From: Plakobranchus ocellatus
Taxonomy: Eukaryota > Mollusca > Gastropoda > Plakobranchidae
Reading direction: 5' to 3'
Length of the DNA: 39,609 nt
NCBI GenBank assembly: GCA_019648995.1
Contig: BLXT01004129.1
Span: forward strand, 1,808,505-1,848,113
A program made the position numbers and the translations under genes. The notes beneath the pieces are model-generated. The model was not told where the DNA came from. It worked only from the letters and a program-made list of their open reading frames with translations, and did not search any database. This document shows positions 33,201-38,627 of the stretch, one piece after another (the first letter of the stretch is position 1; every line of letters begins with the position of its first letter).

Positions 33201-35501
33201 GGGAATGAAAGATGACCTCACATGCCTTCTATGTCAAAGCAAGCTGACTATAGAAGACACTCTCAGTTTCTGCAAAGTTGCTCTAAGCCAGAGCGTTACA
33301 TATGGCTACACAACAGAGTTTTACAAGAACTTGCTAAAGCAATATATGTGCAGCAAACAGTCTACTTGTCAACATAAAGCAAAGCAATAGTATTCATATC
33401 AGATATCAAATTCTGATGTAGAAGAGCTATTAGCATGGATACCCAGAAAAAAAGCTTACTTGGTGGATCAGAGGACTGGGAAATTTCAGCTGATCTCCCT
33501 GATTAGATGCACCAACCTGAAATCAACTAAGCTGCAGGAACAAGGCCTGACATAGTATTCCACTCAAGTCCTATTAACAAATAATCAAGGTCAAACTTAC
33601 AGTACTTTGCAACAGTGGAACAGAAGAAGCAAATCATGTGAGAAAAATAAGGGGACTTGAGTAAGGAGCTGCAAAAAGCTGGATGCAAATCTCAGGTATT
33701 GTTAACAAATAAAAGAGGCTAGCACTAGGGGATTTGTTAGAATATCAGCCTGCAACTTTCTAAGCACTCTCCATCAATCACCAGAGGTAAACGAAAGCTC
33801 TCAAAGCATTAGGTGGGATTTCCAAAAATAGCTTCCGATTGATTTACTGTAGAAGGAATGAGCACTTACAACACAGTAATTAAATTCATTCAAAACCCAA
33901 AGCTTGAGTTTGGGCAAATTAAAAGGTAGCAGAGGGAGACCTAGGAGTCATCACCTTGGTGTGACCTGGTTTTCTTAGAGTGACAAAAGTACAGGGCAGA
34001 AACACTTGCTTAAGGGAGGTTTTTTCTCTGAAAACTCTCTGCCACCCTCTCTCTCACTGATATTTTTCTAGTTCTTCTTTCATCAATTTTAGTTAGGTTT
34101 AAATCTATTACCAGAGTATCTATTTACTATGCTTATTGAAGTTGTGGACAAAAAAATCATCCATGATTTTGTTTTAAGCAACAGTTTACCACTTTGAAAT
34201 TCAGATTTCAAAAGATAAAAAAAGAAGCAATCAACCAATCTAAAGCATGATCCCAACCTCTCTGCCTTACAAATTTCTGTGGTGCCTGAGGCTAAATCAA
34301 TTTATTTTGCATGGATATTTTATTCACTGAAAACACCAGAACTTTGGAATAAAATTTTTATATGAAAGAAACAAAAATTCATACTTCAAATGGAATGTAA
34401 AAAGGCACAACTCAATTACAAAACATTTTATGGAGGGTAGGTGTGAAGGCAAAAGAAGGAGAGGACATCCTGGAAGAAGATTGTTGAAAGACATAGAAGA
34501 ATGACTAAGAACTGGTGTGACTCAGGCTGGAAGTGGAAAACCAACGTCCAACAGGAGTGACTTTTCAAAGGCAGTGAGGGAGGCAACATCCAGACTTAAT
34601 CTACCAAAACCATTTATAATGATGATAATCATGATTTTATTCACATTGGTTTTGTTTTGCCCAAAAGAGTATTGTTGTCTTTGAGTGAACAAAGAATCAT
34701 TTCTTGAATTTTAAACTGACAACATTTTGCATTTCATCCTTAACAATTCAGGCATAGCCTTTTGTCACAGCTGATTGACAAGTGTGTAGGATAAATTACT
34801 TCATTTTTACCTCAGGTCATAAACACACCAACTTTCAGACGAAATAAAGGCATAGCATGCTGGTTTATAAAGCCCCTTTGGCGAAAAAACGGATTAAAAT
34901 ACAGCAACTTTAAAACTAAATATATATCTGTTTGTTTTCACCAAATGGGAGTGCCATATTCATGTTAAGCATCCTTTAAAACATGATTAGGATATTTTAT
35001 CCCTGATAGCCAGTTTTGATCTTTTATTAAGTAAAATGATTCCAAATGTTGCCGTTTCCCTTCAACTTCAAGTTAATAGTTTTCTCGCCAAGACCCAAAG
35101 GCCAATGCAACAATGGCAGTTAAATTCAACTCCTCTTGCAAAAAAAATTCAAATATCTGTTGTGGTGAAGGATATTCTTGATCAATAAACTGACATTGAG
35201 TAGTGCAGACTTCCTTAGCAAAAAAAAATCAATAGAGCCATCCATCTAGTCTTGTTTTTCTCAGTCTTCACCCTAGTCTCTCCTTGCTACCACAGGGGGG
35301 ATAGTGACTTTATACTATCTTTACCCTCTAAAGTTTTGTGCGTAGATCGGAATCCGTGATCTTTTCTCTAGGGCCCTTACTCCGAGGACCTTCAATTTAG
35401 CAAACTTGACCTGTGTTAGATCTTTGTATTGCTGTTTTTTTTAACTTTCACTTACTTTTGTAGGTTTTCTCAGTGTGGACACACAGTTTGCACGTCTTCA
35501 T
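37..35501 (-). CDS. DEPDC5: DEPDC5 / Iml1 homologue, GATOR1 subunit; 31 coding exons, 3' part beyond window
   Basis: DEPDC5 is the scaffold and Rag-contacting subunit of GATOR1 (with NPRL2 and NPRL3), a lysosome-surface GTPase-activating complex for RagA/B that represses mTORC1 on amino-acid starvation. I assembled 31 minus-strand exons. All internal junctions are GT-AG, phases agree, and about 1,090 codons stay open. Compared from memory with human DEPDC5 (about 1,600 residues), the family is unmistakable: [16 protein letters not shown] and VFEVDRQL (about residues 325-347), [12 protein letters not shown] (about 367-378), [11 protein letters not shown] (about 397-407), [12 protein letters not shown] (about 609-620), [21 protein letters not shown] (about 811-831, here split by description) and a cysteine-aspartate-isoleucine-tyrosine block near residue 1032. 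Domains: N-terminal domain about 1-158, SABA about 159-435, variable linker about 436-810, SHEN about 811-1090. DEP and C-terminal domains are missing because the window ends. The start is supported by an in-frame TGA 27 nt upstream. No frameshift or internal stop was found. Confidence 0.96.
214..568 (-). other. DEPDC5 intron 30 with an unexplained coding-like frame
   Basis: By homology exons 30 and 31 join directly, so this is intron. However, 208-441 (minus) holds an open frame of 77 codons with coding-like composition, for example [19 protein letters not shown] do not recognise it. A symmetric 45-nt microexon could be cut from it (374-418; see findings). Confidence 0.6.
569..654 (-). CDS. 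DEPDC5: DEPDC5 coding exon 30
   Basis: Reads [18 protein letters not shown] then [10 protein letters not shown], matching human SLKFWRTRFLLLPACVTA and TKRITEGEA. Acceptor ATATCTAG, donor AAG/GTAATT, ends in phase 2. Confidence 0.97.
1082..1096. repeat. Target-site duplication, left copy
   Basis: GATCATTGGGGTGAT, identical to 1203-1217 and flanking the SINE insert. Confidence 0.85.
1097..1202 (-). mobile_element. 5'-truncated tRNA-derived SINE, 15-bp target-site duplication
   Basis: A 106-bp insert lies between two perfect copies of GATCATTGGGGTGAT (1082-1096 and 1203-1217). On the minus strand it starts about 10 nt before GGTTCAAGCC (1183-1192), an exact fit to the RNA polymerase III B box GGTTCRANNCC, and ends in a CAAAACCAAACCAA-like tail. 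No A box precedes the B box, so the 5' part is lost. Read antisense it gives [10 protein letters not shown], resembling a repeat-derived peptide in gastropod gene predictions. It sits in DEPDC5 intron 29, about 60 bp from the exon 29 donor. Confidence 0.8.
1203..1217. repeat. Target-site duplication, right copy
   Basis: GATCATTGGGGTGAT, identical to 1082-1096. The first diverging bases on either side mark the insertion edges. Confidence 0.85.
1281..1458 (-). CDS. DEPDC5: DEPDC5 coding exon 29
   Basis: Reads [18 protein letters not shown], then [18 protein letters not shown], then [15 protein letters not shown] and YWECGLID. Human has [26 protein letters not shown] in matching order. Acceptor CCTGGTAG, donor GAT/GTTAGT, ends in phase 0. 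Confidence 0.97.
1459..2374 (-). other. DEPDC5 intron 28, several short inverted repeats
   Basis: No coding signal seen. Contains three close inverted repeats: 1523-1539, about 1566-1587, and a perfect 10-bp pair at 1631-1640 and 1669-1678 (GGGTAGACTG / CAGTCTACCC). Confidence 0.6.
2375..2460 (-). CDS. DEPDC5: DEPDC5 coding exon 28 (donor inside a hairpin)
   Basis: Reads [17 protein letters not shown] then [11 protein letters not shown], matching human DQYWLSMGRTFHKVTLK and DKMITVTRYLP. Acceptor TTTCTCAG, donor CAG/GTAAGG. The donor lies in one arm of a perfect 8-bp inverted repeat (see findings). Confidence 0.95.
2895..3005 (-). CDS. DEPDC5: DEPDC5 coding exon 27
   Basis: Reads [18 protein letters not shown] then [18 protein letters not shown], matching human GYQIIVQPKTQKPNP and its proline-rich loop. 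Acceptor TGCTCCAG, donor GAT/GTGAGT, symmetric 111 nt, phase 0 to 0. Confidence 0.95.
3072..3302. repeat. Degenerate minisatellite, about 45-bp unit, intron 26
   Basis: Diverged copies of a unit built around ATTCAAATACTTTTGATAGA plus a CACATAGTCAA stretch. Recognisable copies begin near 3072, 3094, 3141, 3185, 3240 and 3284, mostly 44-55 bp apart. Confidence 0.65.
3460..3517 (-). CDS. DEPDC5: DEPDC5 coding exon 26
   Basis: Reads [17 protein letters not shown] then GQ, matching human VQMTAQQVFEEFICQRL. 58-nt exon, acceptor CTACTACAG, donor CAG/GTACGT, ends in phase 0. Confidence 0.96.
3518..4517 (-). other. DEPDC5 intron 25
   Basis: AT-rich intron with a T/G-rich homopolymer stretch at about 3778-3864 (TTTTG-type and poly-T). 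No further gene or repeat family recognised. Confidence 0.7.
4518..4662 (-). CDS. DEPDC5: DEPDC5 coding exon 25 (start of SHEN region)
   Basis: Reads [17 protein letters not shown], then [17 protein letters not shown] and [13 protein letters not shown]. Human has VDWKSLTTPACLPLTTD and YFPDRQGLQNDYTEGCY. The tyrosine-rich stretch is near where the SHEN domain contacts Rag in the cryo-EM literature; that exact equivalence is inference. Acceptor CTTGCAG, donor TAG/GTGAGA. Confidence 0.97.
4663..8858 (-). other. DEPDC5 intron 24, about 4.2 kb
   Basis: No exon or RNA gene recognised. Contains a 19-bp perfect palindrome-like repeat (5641-5659), an AT dinucleotide patch near 6425-6455 and A-rich purine runs at about 8217-8260 and 8669-8689. 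Open frames here look like chance frames. Confidence 0.65.
8859..8972 (-). CDS. DEPDC5: DEPDC5 coding exon 24 (isolated symmetric exon)
   Basis: Reads [18 protein letters not shown] then [18 protein letters not shown]. It lies between introns of about 4.9 and 4.2 kb. Acceptor TTATGCAG, donor TAG/GTATGG, symmetric (phase 1 to 1, 114 nt), so skipping would keep the frame. The human protein has only loose linker here. Confidence 0.87.
   Translation of the reverse strand, partial: ATTGGLWLLTFGMALRGHASLSPSLTVTFNPTLSVQG
8973..13827 (-). other. DEPDC5 intron 23, about 4.9 kb, longest intron
   Basis: No exon, RNA gene or recognisable transposon seen. Holds the 5-N gap at 12329-12333 and a short (AG)n at 12571-12585. 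Phases of exons 23 and 24 fit directly, so no exon is missing here. Confidence 0.65.
12329..12333. other. Assembly gap (5 N)
   Basis: Five Ns inside DEPDC5 intron 23. The true gap length is unknown; the coding sequence is not affected. Confidence 0.98.
13828..13947 (-). CDS. DEPDC5: DEPDC5 coding exon 23
   Basis: Reads [18 protein letters not shown] then [18 protein letters not shown] and MNT. Locally GC-richer than its flanks, as expected for coding DNA in this locus. Acceptor ACTGCAG, donor CAG/GTAGAG, symmetric (phase 1 to 1, 120 nt). Confidence 0.88.
14195..14390. repeat. Degenerate tandem repeat in intron 22
   Basis: Five diverged copies of AAATCTGTATGTGGAAAAGA, often followed by TGACTT, begin at 14195, 14240, 14266, 14319 and 14368. 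Spacing is irregular (26-53 bp). Confidence 0.65.
14636..14727 (-). CDS. DEPDC5: DEPDC5 coding exon 22
   Basis: Reads [17 protein letters not shown] then [13 protein letters not shown]. Linker exon supported by acceptor CCCCTTCAG, donor AGA/GTGAGT and phase fit (2 in, 1 out). Confidence 0.83.
15421..15512 (-). CDS. DEPDC5: DEPDC5 coding exon 21
   Basis: Reads [18 protein letters not shown] then [13 protein letters not shown]. Linker exon without a recognisable human counterpart. Supported by open frame, acceptor TTGTCTCAG, donor AGG/GTGAGG and phase fit (0 in, 2 out). Confidence 0.83.
16915..17012 (-). CDS. DEPDC5: DEPDC5 coding exon 20
   Basis: Reads [18 protein letters not shown] then [15 protein letters not shown], just after the FPVG island, where human has PSGEAIQIHHQTRQN. 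Called from canonical splice sites and matching phases (1 in, 0 out); sequence similarity is weak. Confidence 0.87.
17582..17797 (-). CDS. DEPDC5: DEPDC5 coding exon 19 (conserved island in linker)
   Basis: Contains [17 protein letters not shown] then [16 protein letters not shown] and [14 protein letters not shown]. Human has [25 protein letters not shown] and TSNRRRWMHTFPVG. Acceptor CTCTACAG, donor TTG/GTGAGT, phase 1 to 1 (216 nt, symmetric). Confidence 0.97.
18196..18440 (-). CDS. DEPDC5: DEPDC5 coding exon 18 (linker; tandem acceptor)
   Basis: An 81-codon stretch, serine- and arginine-rich, containing [35 protein letters not shown] and [14 protein letters not shown]. No strong human counterpart is expected in this linker. 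The acceptor is GAGCAG: use of the upstream GAG would extend the exon to 18443 and add one serine. Donor AAG/GTATTC, ends in phase 1. Confidence 0.9.
18714..18822. repeat. GA/CT-rich microsatellite in intron 17
   Basis: Imperfect (GA)n, purine-rich on the plus strand, starting about 27 nt downstream of the exon 17 donor in transcript sense, where it reads as a long CU-rich tract. Confidence 0.85.
18849..18960 (-). CDS. DEPDC5: DEPDC5 coding exon 17
   Basis: Reads [17 protein letters not shown] then [18 protein letters not shown], matching human [21 protein letters not shown] in its second half. Acceptor TGCACAG, donor TTT/GTGAGT. A long CT-rich tract follows the donor in the transcript. Confidence 0.95.
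19747..19786 (-). CDS. DEPDC5: DEPDC5 coding exon 16 (40-nt small exon)
   Basis: Reads [13 protein letters not shown]. It falls in the charged, poorly conserved linker where human has PASEKAKNGRD. It is called from its canonical sites (TTCTACAG acceptor, AAAA/GTAAGT donor) and because its phases (0 to 1) are exactly what links exons 15 and 17. Confidence 0.85.
21001..21079 (-). CDS. DEPDC5: DEPDC5 coding exon 15 (end of SABA domain)
   Basis: Reads [18 protein letters not shown] then PRIKPPPAL, matching human SFYTSKSQLFCNSFT and PRIKLAGKK. Acceptor GTTGCAG, donor TTG/GTAAGT, ends in phase 0. Confidence 0.96.
22027..22100 (-). CDS. DEPDC5: DEPDC5 coding exon 14
   Basis: Reads [17 protein letters not shown] then IPHWMNH, matching human LHNRSAPRDSRLGDDYN and IPHWINH. 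Acceptor TTCTCAG, donor TAG/GTATTT, ends in phase 2. Confidence 0.97.
23238..23299 (-). CDS. DEPDC5: DEPDC5 coding exon 13
   Basis: Reads [18 protein letters not shown] then FK, matching human [18 protein letters not shown] and FK. Acceptor GATGACCAG, donor AAG/GTAATG, ends in phase 0. Confidence 0.97.
24363..24497 (-). CDS. DEPDC5: DEPDC5 coding exon 12 (signature block)
   Basis: Reads [18 protein letters not shown], then [15 protein letters not shown], then [12 protein letters not shown]. This matches the human block FDKHYINRNFDRTGQMSV, VITPGVGVFEVDRLL and LTKQRMIDNG, and is the strongest single identification in the window. Acceptor TTTTATAG, donor GTG/GTGAGC. Confidence 0.98.
25276..25469 (-). 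CDS. DEPDC5: DEPDC5 coding exon 11
   Basis: Reads [18 protein letters not shown], then a stretch ending [15 protein letters not shown]. Human has VVVQNERREEWTSLL and SAQGNYLEAINLSFN. Acceptor TTGTTATAG, donor ATC/GTAAGT, phase 2 in and 1 out, 194 nt. Confidence 0.96.
26623..26695 (-). CDS. DEPDC5: DEPDC5 coding exon 10
   Basis: Reads [17 protein letters not shown] then CIYEDFY, aligning with human DEFPEINRASIRQDHKG and RFYEDFY. Acceptor TTCGCAG, donor TAG/GTAAGA, phase 1 in and 2 out. Confidence 0.94.
27454..27523 (-). CDS. DEPDC5: DEPDC5 coding exon 9
   Basis: Reads [18 protein letters not shown] then EAKSF, aligning with human EKNCSHEVTVVLFSRTFY and DAKSV. This is a vWA-like strand of the SABA domain. 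Acceptor CCACAG, donor TTG/GTAAGT. Confidence 0.96.
27908..28048 (-). CDS. DEPDC5: DEPDC5 coding exon 8 (start of SABA/Iml1 domain)
   Basis: Reads [17 protein letters not shown] then [18 protein letters not shown] and [12 protein letters not shown]. Nearly every residue of the human block [19 protein letters not shown] is kept. Symmetric 141-nt exon, phase 0 to 0. Confidence 0.97.
28609..28678 (-). CDS. DEPDC5: DEPDC5 coding exon 7
   Basis: Reads [18 protein letters not shown] then TEDTR, aligning with human AQAGELWVKNEKVMCGYI and SEDTR. Acceptor TTAACGCAG, donor AGG/GTAAAT, ends in phase 0. Confidence 0.94.
29199..29248 (-). CDS. DEPDC5: DEPDC5 coding exon 6
   Basis: Reads [16 protein letters not shown], aligning with human VSTCAYITQKVEFAGI. 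Acceptor CTCTCCAG, donor GCG/GTAAGT, ends in phase 2. Confidence 0.94.
29828..29911 (-). CDS. DEPDC5: DEPDC5 coding exon 5
   Basis: Reads [18 protein letters not shown] then [10 protein letters not shown], aligning with human DVTLDLVELTFKDQYIGR and GDMWRLKKSL. This is one of the most conserved blocks of the N-terminal domain. Symmetric 84-nt exon, phase 0 at both ends. Confidence 0.96.
30503..30588 (-). CDS. DEPDC5: DEPDC5 coding exon 4
   Basis: Reads [18 protein letters not shown] then [11 protein letters not shown], aligning with human ETISVDQTVTQVFRLRPY and QDVYVNVVDPK. Acceptor TTTTTCAAG, donor AAG/GTGTTT, ends in phase 0. Confidence 0.95.
31681..31730 (-). CDS. DEPDC5: DEPDC5 coding exon 3
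   Basis: Reads [16 protein letters not shown], aligning with human PLLLQVKSLKEDLQKE. Short 50-nt exon, acceptor TTTCCAG, donor GAG/GTGTGT, phase 2 in and 1 out. Confidence 0.95.
32023..32110 (-). CDS. DEPDC5: DEPDC5 coding exon 2
   Basis: Reads [17 protein letters not shown] then [11 protein letters not shown], aligning with human DDELVVNPKVFPHIKLGD and IVEIAHPNDEY (N-terminal domain). Acceptor CTCTTCCAG, donor GAG/GTCTGT, phase 1 in and 2 out. Confidence 0.95.
33026..33870 (+). mobile_element. Decayed non-LTR retrotransposon tail (zinc knuckle and endonuclease-like end)
   Basis: In DEPDC5 intron 1, antisense to the gene. Broken frames carry, in order, [34 protein letters not shown] at 33223-33273, fitting the C-x2-C...TLEHILSGC knuckle but with the histidine lost; [15 protein letters not shown] at 33546 onward, fitting an RPDIVxWS endonuclease motif; [15 protein letters not shown] at 33727; and [14 protein letters not shown] near 33820. 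These follow the order I recall for C-terminal ends of retrotransposon proteins in molluscs and corals, probably with a restriction-like endonuclease (R2/NeSL-like). Several frame changes and stops make it a relic. Clade is uncertain. Confidence 0.65.
34442..34600 (+). mobile_element. Second decayed LINE C-terminal tail
   Basis: Reads [18 protein letters not shown] from 34448, then TGA (34502-34504), then [16 protein letters not shown] and DFSKAVREA. This fits the basic GKRRRGRPRxTWxxDIEEW-TG tail of many LINE open frames, with the TGA where tryptophan (TGG) is expected. Same strand as the relic about 570 bp away, but apparently of a different type. Confidence 0.55.
35456..35501 (-). CDS. DEPDC5: DEPDC5 coding exon 1 (start codon)
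   Basis: ATG at 35499-35501 opens [15 protein letters not shown], matching the human MRTTKVYKLVIHKKG start in spacing and in the K-L-V-H pattern. The donor is AAAA/GTAAGT, ending in phase 1, and it joins exon 2 without breaking the frame. An in-frame TGA at 35526-35528 excludes a longer N-terminus in this exon. The glycine-rich turn of the human protein is shorter here. Confidence 0.85.
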
Positions 35502-35584
35502 CTTTTCACCCAAATGTTCAAGTCTTCATACAGTCGAATCTGCCCATTTTGTCTGGATCTAAAATATGAAAATCTAAATTTAGA

Positions 35585-35715
35585 TCTAGTTTAGATCAGA
35601 TTCTAGATGTAATAGATGGCTATTTAATCATCTAAATTAGATCTAGACTCTAGATCTATTCTAGCTCTTTTAAAAGTTAAATGCCTCGTATATCTTTTAA
35701 CACTTAGATCTAGAT
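35585..35715. repeat. TCTAGAT-rich simple sequence upstream of DEPDC5
   Basis: Dense short repeats of TAGATCTAGATC and TCTAGAT units just upstream of the DEPDC5 start codon, with another patch near 35911-35923. I associate this sequence type with freshwater snail genomes. Confidence 0.65.
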
Positions 35716-36307
35716 CTAGGCTGGTCTTAGGCCTACGCTCAATGTTTCATTGTTTTGAATATTATAATCGCATGCGTATTATAATACAAAGACCTGACTA
35801 ATATGTTCAAAACGATGAAGAAACTAGATGTAAATCTAGTTTTACAATAAATTTGTATAGACTCAAATAGGTTCTGCTTTTTTAATTTTTTTTTATTACT
35901 GCATTATCTCTAGATCTAGATACCTATCATTAGGTCTACTGTACCACTCGACACTCAGAGCAGCTGATCATTGTGAAAATGTGAACTTCCCAACTTCCAA
36001 AGACTGTCTGCAGAGTAAAGCTAAATTCCGAACTTTTTAAATTTGTTTTCGTTCATTTAAATTTCATTCTCCTTTTGTTATACAAATTTCGAATAATCTC
36101 TTTAAATTTAATGTATATGATTTGTTTTCCTAATTTGCTTGTTCTATTTTTTCCTATATAATTAATTTTTAGAGCTATGTCTCGCCTAAAAAAAAAAACA
36201 ATTTTGAAATTAAATTTAATCGACTCAATTTTAATTCCATAATGGGCCAAAATATTTTAAAAAAAGAAAGAAACCTAAAAAACACTCCGTCTACTTATTC
36301 TAACGTA

Positions 36308-36309
<2 letters not shown>

Positions 36310-36367
<58 letters not shown>
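36310..36367. repeat. (CT)n microsatellite, about 29 units
   Basis: Uninterrupted CT run about 0.8 kb upstream of the DEPDC5 start codon. It reads as GA on the gene's strand. Confidence 0.97.
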
Positions 36368-36373
<6 letters not shown>

Positions 36374-36851
36374 CAATTTCTTTCAGAGTCTTACACAGTT
36401 TAAAAAGCTTTGGGTTTATTTAATAAGCGTTGTTTAAGTCTCCATTACATCTAAATTTTGTACAATATAGGCCTTTTTTAAATTTAATTTCAATCTATAT
36501 GACGTCTACTCTTGACCTCCGCTTGCTTTTACAAGCTCAGATTCGTGAACCCTGCTGATTTCCTATCTTTAGTCTCTGTGCATTTGCTTCATAGGTGACT
36601 TTTGAATCGTTCCTAAATATATTTAGTACGTCTTAATGGAGTACATGTACTTATCTGTTTATGATTTCAAGTCTAGGCTACGTTTCTATTGGTTTTGAAG
36701 GATTGTGGAACAAAATCAATCTTTTTGATCATTAGATTGATTATGATTACCATCAACTTGATCCATTCTGACTTGGTGGGCATCCAATGTCTTGTGTGCA
36801 TATTCGCCTTCGTGTATAAGTAAGAATGTTGAGAATGTCCGCCCCCCACAT

Positions 36852-36868
36852 ACACACACACACACACA
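36852..36868. repeat. Short (CA)n microsatellite
   Basis: About eight CA units in the intergenic stretch. Confidence 0.9.
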
Positions 36869-37625
36869 GACATTCAGTTCGTCTTTACAGTCCAAACATT
36901 TTTTAAAGTGAATAATTCTTCTGTTTAGTTTAAAATGCAATAAAGCCTAGATCACTTTTGGATATGATACTGTCCTTGCAATAAAAAATGAATAAGTTAA
37001 TTCAATGAACTTGGGAATGCCTTTTGAAATCTGGCCAATATATTGTGCCAAAAATATTTATTAGATCACGAGAGGCCTTCTTTTATAAAATTTTGTAATA
37101 GAAAGATTACTTAAGTGCATAATGTTTTTTTACCATTTTTTTTTTCAATATTCGTTTTTGTTTTCTTGACGATCTTGTGCAAAAGACGATATTTTACAAA
37201 AGATTTGTATCTACAAATCAATCAAAATCACTTTTTTTTTAAATGTATGAAAATGCATATCCTACTCGTAAGAGTGAAGTACAAATTCAACATGTAGCGT
37301 TACATACTTCTATAATGGCTGGACTGATACGAATGAAGCATTCTGTAAAGGAGATCAGTCAAAGATGAGTCTGCCCAAAATTGCTTTACATTACATATTT
37401 GCATCTTGCAAAACTGAGTTTTCCTAGCACATATTTTGGGCTTCTTTTTTTTGGAAAGTGCAAAAATGTAGGACAAGAAGTGTAGTAACTTACGATATCA
37501 TCAAAAAAAGAAAATGGAGTTTCACCATGTGATTCACAGATGCTAGACAAAAGAAGGTAAAAACTGACACATGACAGAGAAATATGAACTAACAAAAATC
37601 AAGGGAATTTAGTGCAATAGAATTC

Positions 37626-37635
37626 TTTATTTATT
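37626..37635 (-). terminator. Candidate polyadenylation signal for the C11orf54 homologue
   Basis: Minus strand reads AATAAATAAA, two overlapping AATAAA hexamers, about 1 kb past the stop codon. Weak evidence on its own in AT-rich DNA. Confidence 0.35.
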
Positions 37636-38072
37636 AAAAATTCAATATTTTGTGTACAGCTTTGCAAAAATTATCTCTCTTGAAACCAAGTTGAAAAAAA
37701 AAATAAATAAACAGAGTCAAAAAGATAATAAATAAACAACAACAAAAAAATATTGAAACAAGTGCTGGTTCAACTTTACAGAGACCTTTATCCTGAATGA
37801 TTCAGTAAAGAAATTTGTTTCCTTGGTTATCAACAATAATATTTACATATTTTTTCCAACATATACCAATGGCAGACATACCAAACCTCTGAAGACATTA
37901 TTCTCAAAACAGGAACTTCAGAGGTTTGAAACGCCGCCTATATATATGTATATATCTGAGTATGCTTATTCAAGATTATGCAATTGGAGTATTCAAAAGT
38001 AATATCAAAATGAATACAAAAAAATCAAAGCAAAGGTGAAAATAATTAAGATTGAAATAATCTTAATTTAAA

Positions 38073-38098
38073 TTTTTTTTTTTTTTTTTTTTTTTTTT
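38073..38098. repeat. Poly-T run, 26 nt
   Basis: Homopolymer next to an inverted repeat. In the sense of the neighbouring gene it is an internal poly-A, which could misprime oligo-dT cDNA. Confidence 0.95.
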
Positions 38099-38627
38099 GT
38101 GTAATCCCACATAGTCATATAAAATGCACCTGAGTTTGTTGAAGAAAGACCGTATATGAAGTAATTGACAGGGGATCCAAATCATGTTTGAATAATCAAC
38201 AGATAATCCTGGTCTAAACAAAATTGATCATCAAGTAATACATATTTATCAATAGAGAATGCCATTTCAGCATCAGTGACAGTTCCTTTCTGGAGTCCCT
38301 GACTCTTTGTTGTAATGACAAAAAAAAAGTTTTGCAAAAAATAATAAGTTGATACTTTGTCAGAACATCCTACATAGACATTGTTTTAAAAACCATCCTT
38401 GAAAAAAAACAATTGCTGTTTTTAGATCTATAGGTAGATACTCCTTGATTAGATTTGTAAAGAAAGATGAACTGGATTAAAATATTTTCAATAAAGTCAA
38501 ACAAAGACCGCAGCTCTTGAGTTTTCTTCTAATTGCATATATTATCTCAAAAGTAATTTCAATATCAGAGGATTTCATTTATATGCATGTGAATTACTCG
38601 AGACTACGAGCTTTTTTTCAAACCACA

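Larger units (their letters stand above)
32111..35455 (-). other. DEPDC5 intron 1, about 3.3 kb
   Basis: Separates the start-codon exon from the rest of the gene and holds the two LINE relics. The remainder (32111-33025, 33871-34441 and 34601-35455) shows no recognised gene. First introns often hold enhancers, but no specific motif supports this here. Confidence 0.75.
35502..37625 (-). other. Intergenic region expected to hold DEPDC5 promoter and 5' UTR
   Basis: No transcription start can be fixed from sequence alone. In transcript sense TTTTCATATTTTAG ends at 35559, an acceptor-like site 57 nt before the ATG, so a 5' UTR intron is possible. No TATA box or CpG-rich stretch stood out. Confidence 0.4.
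37626..38627 (-). other. Probable 3' UTR and downstream region of the C11orf54 homologue
   Basis: The first good AATAAA signals in transcript sense after the stop are the overlapping pair at 37626-37635. In between lies a perfect 10-bp inverted repeat (38044-38053 and 38059-38068) beside a 26-nt homopolymer. UTR extent is inference. Confidence 0.4.

Noticed and set aside
36673..36940. Two overlapping minus-strand frames with oligo-(CV) repeats, like cysteine-rich peptides
   Set aside because: The cysteine-valine runs are just the (CA)n microsatellite translated.
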